Shown here: positions 27,883 through 36,117 of the stretch, in pieces
How positions within the stretch are numbered: the first letter of the stretch is position 1
Layout of the letters: each line of letters opens with the position of its first letter
Assembly (NCBI RefSeq): GCF_007859315.1
Contig: NZ_VOHA01000001.1
Coordinates: forward strand, 124,001-188,000
Direction of reading: 5' to 3'
DNA from: Reyranella sp. CPCC 100927
GTDB lineage: Bacteria; Pseudomonadota; Alphaproteobacteria; Reyranellales; Reyranellaceae
Length of the DNA stretch: 64,000 nucleotides
The notes under the pieces: generated by a model
What the model saw: only the letters and a program-made list of their open reading frames with translations
Databases searched by the model: none
Told to the model about the DNA's origin: nothing
Made by a program: the position numbers and the translations under genes

Positions 27883-28662
27883 CTACCTCGCCGGAATGAC
27901 GGCCATGTCGCGCGCTGTCGGATTGCCCGCAATAGTGCCGACCTTGGTCGTCTTGCCCGAGGCCAGATCGACGCTGTAGAGCGTGCCGCCGGCCAGCAGC
28001 CAGCCGGCCTCGCCGCCCTTGCCGTCAGGCCCGATGTCGAAGGCAACGGTGCTGATGGCCATGCCGAGATTGCCCACCGTGCCCAGGACGCCGTCGTTGG
28101 GTGGGGCCTGTTTGACAAGTGCGGCGGTTGTCGAGTCGATGTCGTAGAGCGTGGTCTGCGTCGCGCCCTTGACCGAGTTGGTGTAGGCGCCAGCCACCAC
28201 CTTGGCCGACTTGCCCTTGCTCGTATCACTGTCGGCGAATTTCAGGTTGCCATCGGTCACCACCTTGCCGTCGTCGACATTGGCGCGCAGGTTGCTGCCG
28301 TCGCTGCCGATCACACGCAGGCGGTCGGCCACCGGGTTGAAGTCCACCGTCACCGTGGAACCGGCGGCCGGCATTTTCTCCAGTTTGGCCTTGCGGGCGG
28401 TGGCACCCGTCGTCCAGTCGATCGTCACGACCGTGCCGTCGGCCAGCAGGCCGTACAGCGCGCCGTCGGCCGGCCGCACGTCGATGCCGACCAGGGGGCC
28501 GCCGGCGCCGGTGACCGTCACGGTGCGGGTTACCTTCAGTGCCTCGGTATCGACGATGGCCAGTGTCGCATCGCCGGTCAGCGCCGCCACGGTGGCAGCC
28601 TGGCCCGCGCCCGGCAGCAAGCCGATGCCTACAGCAGCAGCCAGGAATTTCACGAATCGCAT
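27883..28662 (-). CDS. DUF4394 exported protein
   Basis: 259 residues from the ATG at 28662, with GGGAGG before it. A signal peptide (MRFVKFLAAAVGIGLLPGAGQAA) is followed by a DUF4394 beta-propeller-like domain. GIDVRPADGALYGL, VDFNPVADRLRVIGSDGSN, TLYDIDS and GWLLAGGTLYSVDLASG are its strand repeats. The function of the family is unknown; it is exported or periplasmic. It is transcribed away from the ECF sigma gene, from a promoter that shares its -35 element with the sigma promoter. Confidence 0.9.
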   Translation of the reverse strand: MRFVKFLAAAVGIGLLPGAGQAATVAALTGDATLAIVDTEALKVTRTVTVTGAGGPLVGIDVRPADGALYGLLADGTVVTIDWTTGATARKAKLEKMPAAGSTVTVDFNPVADRLRVIGSDGSNLRANVDDGKVVTDGNLKFADSDTSKGKSAKVVAGAYTNSVKGATQTTLYDIDSTTAALVKQAPPNDGVLGTVGNLGMAISTVAFDIGPDGKGGEAGWLLAGGTLYSVDLASGKTTKVGTIAGNPTARDMAVIPAR

Positions 28663-28721
28663 CGCAGCCTCCCTCGATCCCGCGGCGGGCGACGACGGTC
28701 GGCGCACGGGCGGTCCAGTCG

Positions 28722-28777
28722 GGTACGCAGCGTCGCGACAGGGTGGATGCATCCAAAGCCGATCACGAAATCGTATT
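28722..28777. promoter_or_regulatory. Divergent ECF-type promoters sharing a palindromic -35
   Basis: The palindrome GGATGCATCC (28745-28754) supplies a GCATCC -35 element on both strands. On the plus strand GCATCC is followed after exactly 17 bases by CGTATT (28772-28777). On the minus strand it is followed after exactly 17 bases by CGTACC (28727-28722). This resembles the CCATCC/CGAATA type described for SigK-RskA sigma factors. It would make the sigma operon autoregulated and DUF4394 its target. A weaker GCATCCAAGGC copy lies at 28787-28797 without a well-spaced -10. Confidence 0.65.
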
Positions 28778-28917
28778 CACCTCGACGCATCCAAGGCGCG
28801 CGGACACGTCTATGCGAAGGAGAATTGTCCACGCGCATGAGGACCGTCATGATGCCAGTGTCCATCACCTACCCGGCCGGTCGGGTGGTATGGCGTGGCC
28901 GAACGGACTGGGGACTC

Positions 28918-29463
28918 ATGAAGCAGGCCACCGACCTGGACGTTGAGGAGGCCCTGCGCCGATGTGCTGCCGGCGACGCGGGAGCGCTGCGCGCAATCTT
29001 CGAGCGCGAGGCGCCGCGGATGATCGGTGTCGCGCAGCGGATCGTGCGCCGCCGTGCGCTGGCCGAGGAAGTGGTCCAGGATTCGTTCGTTCAGATCTGG
29101 CGACGCGCCGCCAGTTTCGATGCCGCCCGCGGCGCCGGTCGGACCTGGATCTATGCCATTGTGCGCCATCGCGCCATCAGCATCCTGCGTGACGAACGGC
29201 GGCTTGAGCTCGACGCCGACGGCGATCCGACCGCGACGGTCAGCGAGGAAAGCTCGGACGATATCGTGACGAAACTGTCGGACTCCAGCAGCCTGCGCCG
29301 TTGCCTGGAGCATTTGGAGGAACGGGCGCGCAAGCTGATCGTGCTGACCTATGTTCACGGGCTCAGCCATACCGAACTGGCGGCGCGCGAGGGTGTGCCT
29401 CTGGGTACGGTGAAGTCGTGGATTCGGCGTGGCGCGCTGGCGCTGCGGGAGTGTCTGGGATGA
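28918..29463 (+). CDS. ECF sigma factor (SigK/RskA-associated type)
   Basis: 181 residues. Region 2 runs about 10-85 (RIVRRRALAEEVVQDSFVQIWRRA), and region 4 about 120-178 ends in a helix-turn-helix (HTELAAREGVPLGTVKSWIRRG). GGGGA lies before ATG 28918, but an in-frame ATG at 28837 also has AAGGAGA upstream and would add 27 residues. The anti-sigma gene overlaps its stop by four bases. It directs RNA polymerase to stress promoters; the inducing signal is unknown. Confidence 0.93.
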   Translation: MKQATDLDVEEALRRCAAGDAGALRAIFEREAPRMIGVAQRIVRRRALAEEVVQDSFVQIWRRAASFDAARGAGRTWIYAIVRHRAISILRDERRLELDADGDPTATVSEESSDDIVTKLSDSSSLRRCLEHLEERARKLIVLTYVHGLSHTELAAREGVPLGTVKSWIRRGALALRECLG

Positions 29464-30188
29464 CCGACCGCGACGACGATCGTGACGCGCTGGCGGCCGA
29501 ATACGTGCTGGGCCTGCTGGGCGGTGCCGAAGCCGCCGACGTCGAGCGCCGGATGGCCAGCGACGCAGCCTTCGCTCAGGCCGTCGCCGCGTGGCGCGTA
29601 CGTCTGGCGGACCTGGACATGACCGCGGTGCCGCAGCAGGCCGACGAGGCGTTGTGGTCGCGGATCGCGTCGGGCCTCGCCTTGCCCTCGGCAGCACCGG
29701 CCGCCACCCGCGCGGCTCCCGCCACACAGTCGGGGCTGCTGTCGTGGCTGTGGGACAGCCTCGCGTTCTGGCGCGGGCTGTCGGCGGCGGCTGTCGCTGC
29801 CGCGGCGCTGTTCGTGATGTTGGTCGGACTGCGCCCGGCGGTCGTGGCTCAGCCGGCCTTCGTGGCCGTGCTGACCACGGATGCGGGTCGTCCCGGTGCC
29901 GTCATGCACGCCTATGCCGACGGTCGCGTGACCTTGATCCCGCTCGAGATGGCGCCGATACCGCAGGGCAGATCCCTGCAGCTGTGGTCGATTTCCACCG
30001 CCAAGCCGGCACCGGTCGCCATCGGCCTGATGGATCAGGTGCGCACCATCCGCCTGGATCTGCGCAACCTCTCACCGGACCAGATCCGCCAGCGTTTCGC
30101 GATTTCCGTCGAGCCCTTCGGCGGTTCACCCACCGGTCTGCCGACCGGTCCGGTCGTGATGCAGGGTGCCATGACGCCGGCGAACTGA
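29460..30188 (+). CDS. RskA-type anti-sigma factor
   Basis: A 242-residue inner-membrane protein. The cytosolic N-terminus LAAEYVLGLLGGAEAADVERR is the sigma-binding anti-sigma segment. One membrane helix (about 103-122, LSAAAVAAAALFVMLVG) leads to a periplasmic RskA domain with GRSLQLWSI and AISVEPFGGSPTGLPTGPV. It would hold the ECF sigma at the membrane until cleaved or released. ATGA overlap with the sigma gene implies coupled translation. Confidence 0.92.
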   Translation: MTDRDDDRDALAAEYVLGLLGGAEAADVERRMASDAAFAQAVAAWRVRLADLDMTAVPQQADEALWSRIASGLALPSAAPAATRAAPATQSGLLSWLWDSLAFWRGLSAAAVAAAALFVMLVGLRPAVVAQPAFVAVLTTDAGRPGAVMHAYADGRVTLIPLEMAPIPQGRSLQLWSISTAKPAPVAIGLMDQVRTIRLDLRNLSPDQIRQRFAISVEPFGGSPTGLPTGPVVMQGAMTPAN

Positions 30189-30243
30189 TCCCTCCTCCTT
30201 GCGGGCTGGGCAACCGCATATGAGCCAAGGCGGTACGGTCAGA

Positions 30244-30370
30244 CGCTGGGGGCGCGCCACGCCGTGGCGCGTCATGGCTTGCGGTCATATTCGATGTTCG
30301 CCGGCGGAGCACGGGCTGCCTTGGCGGATACCATGAGCATGACGCGCCACGGCGTGGCGCGGCCCCAGCG
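30244..30370. repeat. Intergenic inverted repeat, family E
   Basis: Arms 30244-30276 and 30338-30370 are near-perfect inverted copies of about 33 bases, with core GCGCCACGCCGTGGCGCGTC; each arm is itself palindromic. The 61-base centre looks non-coding. It lies between the anti-sigma gene and the convergent hisA gene, at the edge of the ECF module inserted among the his genes. It could be a terminator or a mobile miniature element. Confidence 0.8.
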
Positions 30371-30437
30371 TGTGTCGCTCCGGCCTCAGCCAATCCCCTC
30401 GAGCCTAGGCGCCTTCCCCATTGCGGGGAGGAAAGCC

Positions 30438-31166
30438 CTAGCCCTTCATCACCTTGAGCGCGTCGGTCAGACCCATGCGGCCGTCGTAGAGCGCGCGGCC
30501 GGCCACGACGCCGACGATGCCGGCGCTCTCGTGCTGCTTCAGTTCGCGCAGGTCATCCAGCGTCGCCACGCCGCCGGAGGCGATCACCGGTGTCGTCAGG
30601 TGCAACGCCAGTGTCACGGTCTGATCGACGTTGACGCCGCCCATGGCGCCGTCGCGGTTGATGTCGGTGTAGATGATCGCCGCCACGCCGGCGTCCTCGA
30701 ACTTCAGCGCCAGGTCGAGCGCCTTGACCGTCGATTGCCGGGTCCAGCCGTCGACCGCGACCAGTCCGTCGCGGGCGTCGATGCCGACGGCGACGCGGCC
30801 GGGCCACTGGCGGCAGGCATCCTTCACCAGTCCGGGGTCCTTGACCGCGACGGTGCCCAGGATGACGCGGCGCACGCCGGCCTCGAGCCACAAGGCCACG
30901 GTTTCGATGTTGCGGATGCCGCCGCCCAACTGCACCGGCAGGTCGCCGACGGCTTCCAGGATCGACACCACCGCGGCGCGGTTGACCGGGCGGCCTTCCA
31001 CGGCACCGTTGAGGTCGACCAGGTGCAGCCACTCGCAGCCGGCCTCGACGAAACGCTTCGCCTGGTCCGCCGGGGCGACGTCGAAGATCGTCGCCTTTTG
31101 CATGTCGCCGCGCAGCAGGCGCACGCACTTGCCGTCCTTCAGATCGATGGCGGGAAACAGAATCAT
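30438..31166 (-). CDS. hisA: ProFAR isomerase
   Basis: A 242-residue (beta/alpha)8 isomerase of histidine synthesis that converts ProFAR to PRFAR. FPAIDLKDGKCVRL holds the catalytic Asp8-type residue, YTDINRDGAM the second Asp. GGGIRN and ASGGVATLDDL bind the two phosphates. Length is typical. Its usual neighbours hisF and hisE are 2.7 kb downstream on the same strand, with the ECF module between. hisH and hisB are not in the window. Confidence 0.97.
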   Translation of the reverse strand: MILFPAIDLKDGKCVRLLRGDMQKATIFDVAPADQAKRFVEAGCEWLHLVDLNGAVEGRPVNRAAVVSILEAVGDLPVQLGGGIRNIETVALWLEAGVRRVILGTVAVKDPGLVKDACRQWPGRVAVGIDARDGLVAVDGWTRQSTVKALDLALKFEDAGVAAIIYTDINRDGAMGGVNVDQTVTLALHLTTPVIASGGVATLDDLRELKQHESAGIVGVVAGRALYDGRMGLTDALKVMKG

Positions 31167-31325
31167 GGTGTGTGCGGCAACCCGAGAACCGTCGACCCTG
31201 ACGGCGGCCGCTGTCTAGCGGATGAGGGCCCATTTGCAAAGCCCGGCCGGGCGGGCGCGCAATGACGGGGAGAAGCGGGCCGCCTATGATCCGGGTCTGA
31301 CGATATCCGGGCGCGGGGGCTGATC

Positions 31326-31793
31326 TTGGCAATACGCGGTTGGGCCAAGTTTGCGTGGCAGGCGGACTATGGCCAATTCTATCTTATCGATGGCGACGAT
31401 CCTGCCTTCCAGGCTCCAACGGAGATCACGGCCGAAATGGAGCGGCGTAGCCTCGCCGTGCCCGCTGCCGGGCTCGTGATTTACACCCACGATTGCCTGC
31501 AGCAGCACATCCGTATCGCCATTCACGATTCCGAACCGGATCACGCGCCGGTCGAAGCGATGAGCGGCAAGCCATGGACACGGGTCGAAACCGCCCAAGC
31601 ATGCTTTCCGTCACGACGATTCACGATATCGAGTCCGTCGGCGCCTCATCCTTTGCCGGGAGGGCCTGTCTTCTTTCTTGATGCCGCTACCGTGACGGCG
31701 CGGATCAGCTGGATGGAATTCCAGGGCAGCCGCGACGATAGCGTCCCCGTCGAACCGGACGTCATCGAGATCGCTTTGTGGGCGCCGCGGTAG
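31326..31793 (+). CDS. Uncharacterised 155-residue protein
   Basis: No ATG or GTG is available; the frame opens after a stop at 31287 and the only usable start is TTG 31326 with a GGGGG run before it. The product has AWQADYGQFYLID near the N-terminus, IYTHDCLQQHIRIAIHDSEP in the middle, and PSRRFTISSPSAPHPLPGGP, then ends in ALWAPR. No signal peptide or membrane helix is seen. It resembles a widespread family of unknown proteins with a YGQFYLxD start; I cannot name a function. Confidence 0.65.
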   Translation: MAIRGWAKFAWQADYGQFYLIDGDDPAFQAPTEITAEMERRSLAVPAAGLVIYTHDCLQQHIRIAIHDSEPDHAPVEAMSGKPWTRVETAQACFPSRRFTISSPSAPHPLPGGPVFFLDAATVTARISWMEFQGSRDDSVPVEPDVIEIALWAPR

Positions 31794-31842
31794 CGTTGAC
31801 GGACGCTCGGCTGGCAGGTTCCACCTCTGCGCGGTCGTGACG

Positions 31843-33018
31843 TCAGGCATTCCGCACCGCCTGCAGGGCCGCAACGAACCGGTCCAGTTCGTCCTCGGTG
31901 TTGTAGATGTGCACCGAGGCGCGGATCACGGTCTCCAGCCCGCGACCATCCATATCCAGCCGTGATGAAAACTTGGTCGAGATCGACACGTTGATATCGC
32001 GGGCGCGCAGGGCGGTGCGGATGGCGTCGTGGTTGGCGCCGTCAACGGTGAACGTGACGATGCCGCACTTCACGGCGCCCAGGTCGGTCAGGGTGACGCC
32101 CGGGAGACGGGCCAGGCGCTGCCGCAATGCGGCGCTCAAGGCCTGGATGCGGGTCCAGATTGCGTCCACGCCCAGCGCGTTGGCCTGATCCACCGCCGCG
32201 GCCAGTCCGAGGACGCCGCCGTAATAGCGTTCCCAGTTCTCGAACCGGCGCGCATCGGGGCGCACCTCGTAGGTCGTTGCTCCGGTCCAGCGCGCCGCGT
32301 GGTTGTCCAGGAAGATCGGTTCCAGATGCGCCGTGGTCTCGCGTCGCGCGTAGAGGAAGCCCGTACCGCGCGGGCCGCGCAGATACTTGCGGCCGGTCGC
32401 CGACAGGAAGTCGCAGCCGATCGCCGCGACATCGATGGGTATCTGTCCCACCGTCTGGCAGGCATCGAGCAGGTAGGGCACGCCGGCGGCGCGCGCCACC
32501 TTGCCCACCTCGGCCGCCGGGTTCACCAGGCCGCCTTGCGTCGGCACGTGGTTGATCGAGATCAGCTTGGTCCGCCGATCCACACGCTCGGCCAGTGCCT
32601 TGACGTCGATTTGTCCGTGCGCGTCGTCCGGTATCGTCACGATTTCGGCGCCGGTCTTGTGTGCGACCTGCAGGTAGGAAATGTAGTTCGATGAATATTC
32701 GCTGCGGCAGGTCAGGATGCAATCACCCGGCGCGAAGGCCAGCGAATAGAATGCCATGTCCCAGGCGCGGGTCGCGTTCTCGATGAACGCGATTTCGTCA
32801 GGCTGTGCACCGATCAGCTTTGCCACTGAGGGGTAGAACGCCTCGATGCGATCGTGCTCGCGGTCCGCTGCCTCGTAGCCGCCGATCTCGGCCTCCAGGC
32901 GCAGGTGATCGAGGGTGGCAGCGAGCGTGCGCTGTGTCGGCAGGGCCGAGCCGGCATTGTTGAGGTGAACGACCTTGGCGCAGCCGGGTGTTTCGGCGCG
33001 CAGGCGGGCGACGTCCAT
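31843..33018 (-). CDS. Class V aminotransferase-fold PLP enzyme
   Basis: 391 residues from the ATG at 33018, which has GGAG eight bases before it; a longer start at 33054 adds unconserved residues. It has HLNNAGSALP, the cofactor loop ENATRAWD, LLDACQTVGQ with the PLP-binding Asp, and the Schiff-base lysine in SATGRKYLRGPRG. It belongs with isopenicillin-N-epimerase-like and cysteine-desulfurase-like enzymes. The cysteine-persulfide loop of true desulfurases is not evident. The substrate is unknown. Confidence 0.88.
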   Translation of the reverse strand: MDVARLRAETPGCAKVVHLNNAGSALPTQRTLAATLDHLRLEAEIGGYEAADREHDRIEAFYPSVAKLIGAQPDEIAFIENATRAWDMAFYSLAFAPGDCILTCRSEYSSNYISYLQVAHKTGAEIVTIPDDAHGQIDVKALAERVDRRTKLISINHVPTQGGLVNPAAEVGKVARAAGVPYLLDACQTVGQIPIDVAAIGCDFLSATGRKYLRGPRGTGFLYARRETTAHLEPIFLDNHAARWTGATTYEVRPDARRFENWERYYGGVLGLAAAVDQANALGVDAIWTRIQALSAALRQRLARLPGVTLTDLGAVKCGIVTFTVDGANHDAIRTALRARDINVSISTKFSSRLDMDGRGLETVIRASVHIYNTEDELDRFVAALQAVRNA

Positions 33019-33093
33019 GACCACACTCCATCGGTGCAACAAAACGGCCGGCACCTTAGAGCGGGATTCATTGAAGTGGAATCGCTATGGAAA

Positions 33094-33277
33094 CCCTCTC
33101 CGCCCGCGCAGCGGGGGGAGAGGGAGGGGCCCACGCGTAGCGTGGGAGGGTGAGGTGGGTGTGGAAGACGAACGTGTGCTTGTTGGAGAAGCCGCGTTTG
33201 TTTGGCCGCCCACCTCACCCTCCCATCGCTTACGCGATGGGCCGCGCCCTCTCCCCCCACTCCGTGGGCGGAGAGGG
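33094..33277. repeat. Intergenic inverted repeat, family B
   Basis: Two inverted copies of about 67 bases (33094-33160 and 33210-33277) face each other between rtcA and the aminotransferase gene. Each contains CCCTCTCCGCCC...GGGGGAGAGGG and GTGGGAGGGTGAGGTGGG-type segments and differs at several places. A single half copy appears at 43945-43975. Because each arm also self-pairs, it may end rtcA transcription. Confidence 0.8.
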
Positions 33278-33284
33278 CGCGACG

Positions 33285-34310
33285 CTATCCGGCGCCCGGT
33301 ACGGTCACGGCGTAGAGGCCATTGCCCGCCGGCGTCACCGTGATCGCGATGTCAAGAAACTGCCGGATGACGGCGATGTTGGTCGTGGCGTGCGGCGTCA
33401 GGGGCGTCGTCACGAAACGGCCGCCGGCCGCGAGCGTCATCGGCAGCAGGAGCTGGTCGGCGAGGTGCGGCCCGACCGGCGCCGGCGTCGCGAGATAGCG
33501 CTTGGCTTCCTGCGCTGCCTCCGATGCCACCTGTTCCGCCGTCTTGCCGAGCTGGCCGAAGGCGGTAATGACTTCGGTGACGTTCTCGTGCTCCAAGGTG
33601 ATCAGCACGACATTGCCCGGCCCACGCGCTTGCGCATCGCTGCGTGCGTGCAGGTCCTCCGCGCTCCAGTTGAGCATCTGGCCGACCGTGGCGACCTCGC
33701 GCCGGGCGATGTCCCACGGCAGGTTGGCGACCACCGCGTCGGCACGCTGGCCGGTGCGGCTGCCGCGTTCCTCCAGGACCAGCGGGCGCAGCGTATCGGG
33801 CGGAAAGATCGATACCTCGATCTCGCCGCCGCCGGCCGGGTAGAAACCGGCGCGCCGCAGCTTTGCCGACGCCACGAAGCCCATCCGGCGCAGCAGCGGC
33901 AGGAAGGCGTGCTGCAGGAAGTCGAAGGGCGGTGCGCTCTGGTTGTGCGTACCGCCGCCCAGGACCAGCTGCGAGACCGCACCCGCCAGCGCCAGCGGCA
34001 ACAGCACGGTCTGCAACACCAGCGTCGTCGAGCCGGCGGAACCGATGCTGAACGTGTAGTCGCCGCCGCTGACGGCCTTGGGCTGGAACAGCAGGGTCGT
34101 CGAGCCGAGCGCCGCACCGTCCACCGTCGCATCGCCGATGCGGGCGGCTGCCTGCACGCAGGTGAGGTGCTGGCGCAGCAATCCCGGCTTGGCGCGGCCG
34201 CCGCGGATGTTGTCGATCCGGAACGGCTTGCCCGTCACCAGGGCAAGGGTCAGCGCCGAGCGCAGGATCTGCCCGCCGCCCTCGCCGTACGTCCCATCGA
34301 TCGTGATCAT
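33285..34310 (-). CDS. rtcA: RNA 3'-terminal phosphate cyclase
   Basis: 341 residues from the ATG at 34310. It converts RNA 3'-phosphate to 2',3'-cyclic phosphate through an adenylated enzyme histidine. IDGTYGEGGGQILRSAL is the N-terminal signature. The nucleophile His is in TPHATTN near residue 310, and GGGEIEVSI and GAGRG-like loops are in between. It is the last gene of the rsr-Y RNA-rtcB-rtcA operon, 89 bases after rtcB. The intervening gap has two hairpins. Confidence 0.95.
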   Translation of the reverse strand: MITIDGTYGEGGGQILRSALTLALVTGKPFRIDNIRGGRAKPGLLRQHLTCVQAAARIGDATVDGAALGSTTLLFQPKAVSGGDYTFSIGSAGSTTLVLQTVLLPLALAGAVSQLVLGGGTHNQSAPPFDFLQHAFLPLLRRMGFVASAKLRRAGFYPAGGGEIEVSIFPPDTLRPLVLEERGSRTGQRADAVVANLPWDIARREVATVGQMLNWSAEDLHARSDAQARGPGNVVLITLEHENVTEVITAFGQLGKTAEQVASEAAQEAKRYLATPAPVGPHLADQLLLPMTLAAGGRFVTTPLTPHATTNIAVIRQFLDIAITVTPAGNGLYAVTVPGAG

Positions 34311-34345
34311 GGTCCTCTTCCCCGACCGGACGCGCACGGGATCGC

Positions 34346-34392
34346 GGGCGACCCGCTCCTGCCGGAGGCGGGCCGCCCGGACCACGTGGTCC
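34346..34392 (-). promoter_or_regulatory. Twin hairpins between rtcB and rtcA
   Basis: An 11-bp stem with one mismatch (34346-34356 with 34368-34378) is immediately followed by a 14-base perfect palindrome GGACCACGTGGTCC (34379-34392). Both lie in the 89-base gap between rtcB and rtcA. They may act as an attenuator, a processing site or a block to ribosome read-through that lowers rtcA output. This is inference from position. Confidence 0.45.
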
Positions 34393-34399
34393 TGGTCTT

Positions 34400-35599
<1,200 letters not shown>

Positions 35600-35641
35600 G
35601 ATCTTCTTCCTTCTTTCGCTCAATCGAACGGGTGTTGCCCC

Positions 35642-35770
35642 AGGTGGCGACGACGGATGGCGGGATGTCTTCCGAGCTTCGGGCCGCTGTCGAGACCCGG
35701 ATGGGATCGAACCATCGCCTCCTGCTCGCGCAGGCACTCAAACCATGTAATCCCGCCGGCATTCGCCCCT
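35642..35770 (-). ncRNA. Y-RNA-like module 4, with tRNA-like domain
   Basis: 129 nt. Outer helix: 35763-35770 with 35642-35650, one bulge. Then 5' loop AUGCC, a perfect 8-bp inner helix (35750-35757 with 35659-35666) and 3' loop AUCCGUCG. Inside are a CCUGC-GCGA-GCAGG hairpin (35721-35734) and a T-arm with loop UUCGAUC (35700-35716). A 6-bp acceptor-like helix (35694-35699 with 35680-35685) and a short D-like strand AAGCUCGGAAGAC follow. The permuted order, T-arm then acceptor then D, is the one known for bacterial YrlA effector domains. It lies 42 bases before rtcB. Confidence 0.8.
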
Positions 35771-35776
35771 ATGTCG

Positions 35777-35908
35777 ACGTGTGACGACAAGTATCGATGA
35801 AACCTGACCTTATTAAGGCCTCTGCTCTACCACTGAGCTACGGACCTTGCGGCCCGGCGGGGATCGAACCCGCGACACGATGGAGTTCCATCAGCATTCG
35901 TCACGCGT
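35777..35908 (-). ncRNA. Y-RNA-like module 3, with permuted tRNA-like domain (YrlA type)
   Basis: 132 nt. Outer helix: 35898-35908 with 35777-35787, one C-A mismatch. 5' loop AUGCU, 8-bp inner helix (35885-35892 with 35796-35803, one G-U), 3' loop GAUACUUG. Its effector part is a circularly permuted tRNA. It has a T-arm (35857-35873, loop UUCGAUC) and a 6-bp acceptor stem closed by a GCAA tetraloop (35841-35856). A full D-arm UAGCUCAGUGGUAGAGC (35824-35840) and a hairpin GGCCUU/AAGGUC (35806-35820) follow. This fits published YrlA architecture. It is not a working tRNA because the T-arm precedes the D-arm. Confidence 0.85.
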
Positions 35909-35912
35909 GCAG

Positions 35913-36000
35913 TCAGGTGGGCCATGGCGACAAGGTGTTCGGCGAGAGGGCACATTGCAAAGGATGTACTCCCGCCTGCATTCGCCATGACCCATCCTGA
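35913..36000 (-). ncRNA. Y-RNA-like module 2
   Basis: 88 nt including a 5-bp extension (UCAGG/CCUGA) below the main helix. Main outer helix: 35982-35993 with 35919-35930, 12 bp with one G-U. 5' loop AUGCA, 8-bp inner helix (35969-35976 with 35941-35948, one G-U), 3' loop GAACACCUUG. Above it UACAU is followed by a small ACAU/AUGU hairpin. There is no tRNA-like domain. It is the most compact module and probably the simplest Ro60 ligand of the set. Confidence 0.8.
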
Positions 36001-36002
36001 TC

Positions 36003-36102
36003 GGGCTGGAGGGACTAGGTTTGTCGGGACATCCACCCCGCGCATCCGTTGCCGGACCGCCTCTGGTGATCAATGTAGTCCCGGCTGCATTCCCTCCAGC
36101 CC
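36003..36102 (-). ncRNA. Y-RNA-like module 1
   Basis: 100 nt beginning 16 bases after the rsr stop codon. Perfect 12-bp terminal helix: 36091-36102 with 36003-36014. 5' loop AUGCA, inner helix GCCGGGAC with GUCCCGAC (36078-36085 with 36023-36030, one mismatch), 3' loop AAACCUAG, then UACAUUGAUCACC. The apex carries a UCCG-GCAA-CGGA hairpin. From memory, human hY3 has GAGUGCA and ACUUG at the matching places of its Ro60-binding stem. Confidence 0.82.
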
Positions 36103-36117
36103 AGGTTCGCGGCCGCG

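Noticed and set aside
27817..28917. Long N-terminal extension of the sigma factor
   Set aside because: It runs antisense through DUF4394 and has no sigma-like sequence; real starts are at 28918 or 28837.
35806..35846. A normal tRNA gene (GGTCCGTAGCTCAGTGGTAGAGC start)
   Set aside because: The D-arm is present but no T-arm or acceptor 3' strand follows. The matching T-arm and acceptor strand lie upstream, closed by GCAA, so it is a permuted tRNA-like part of a Y RNA.
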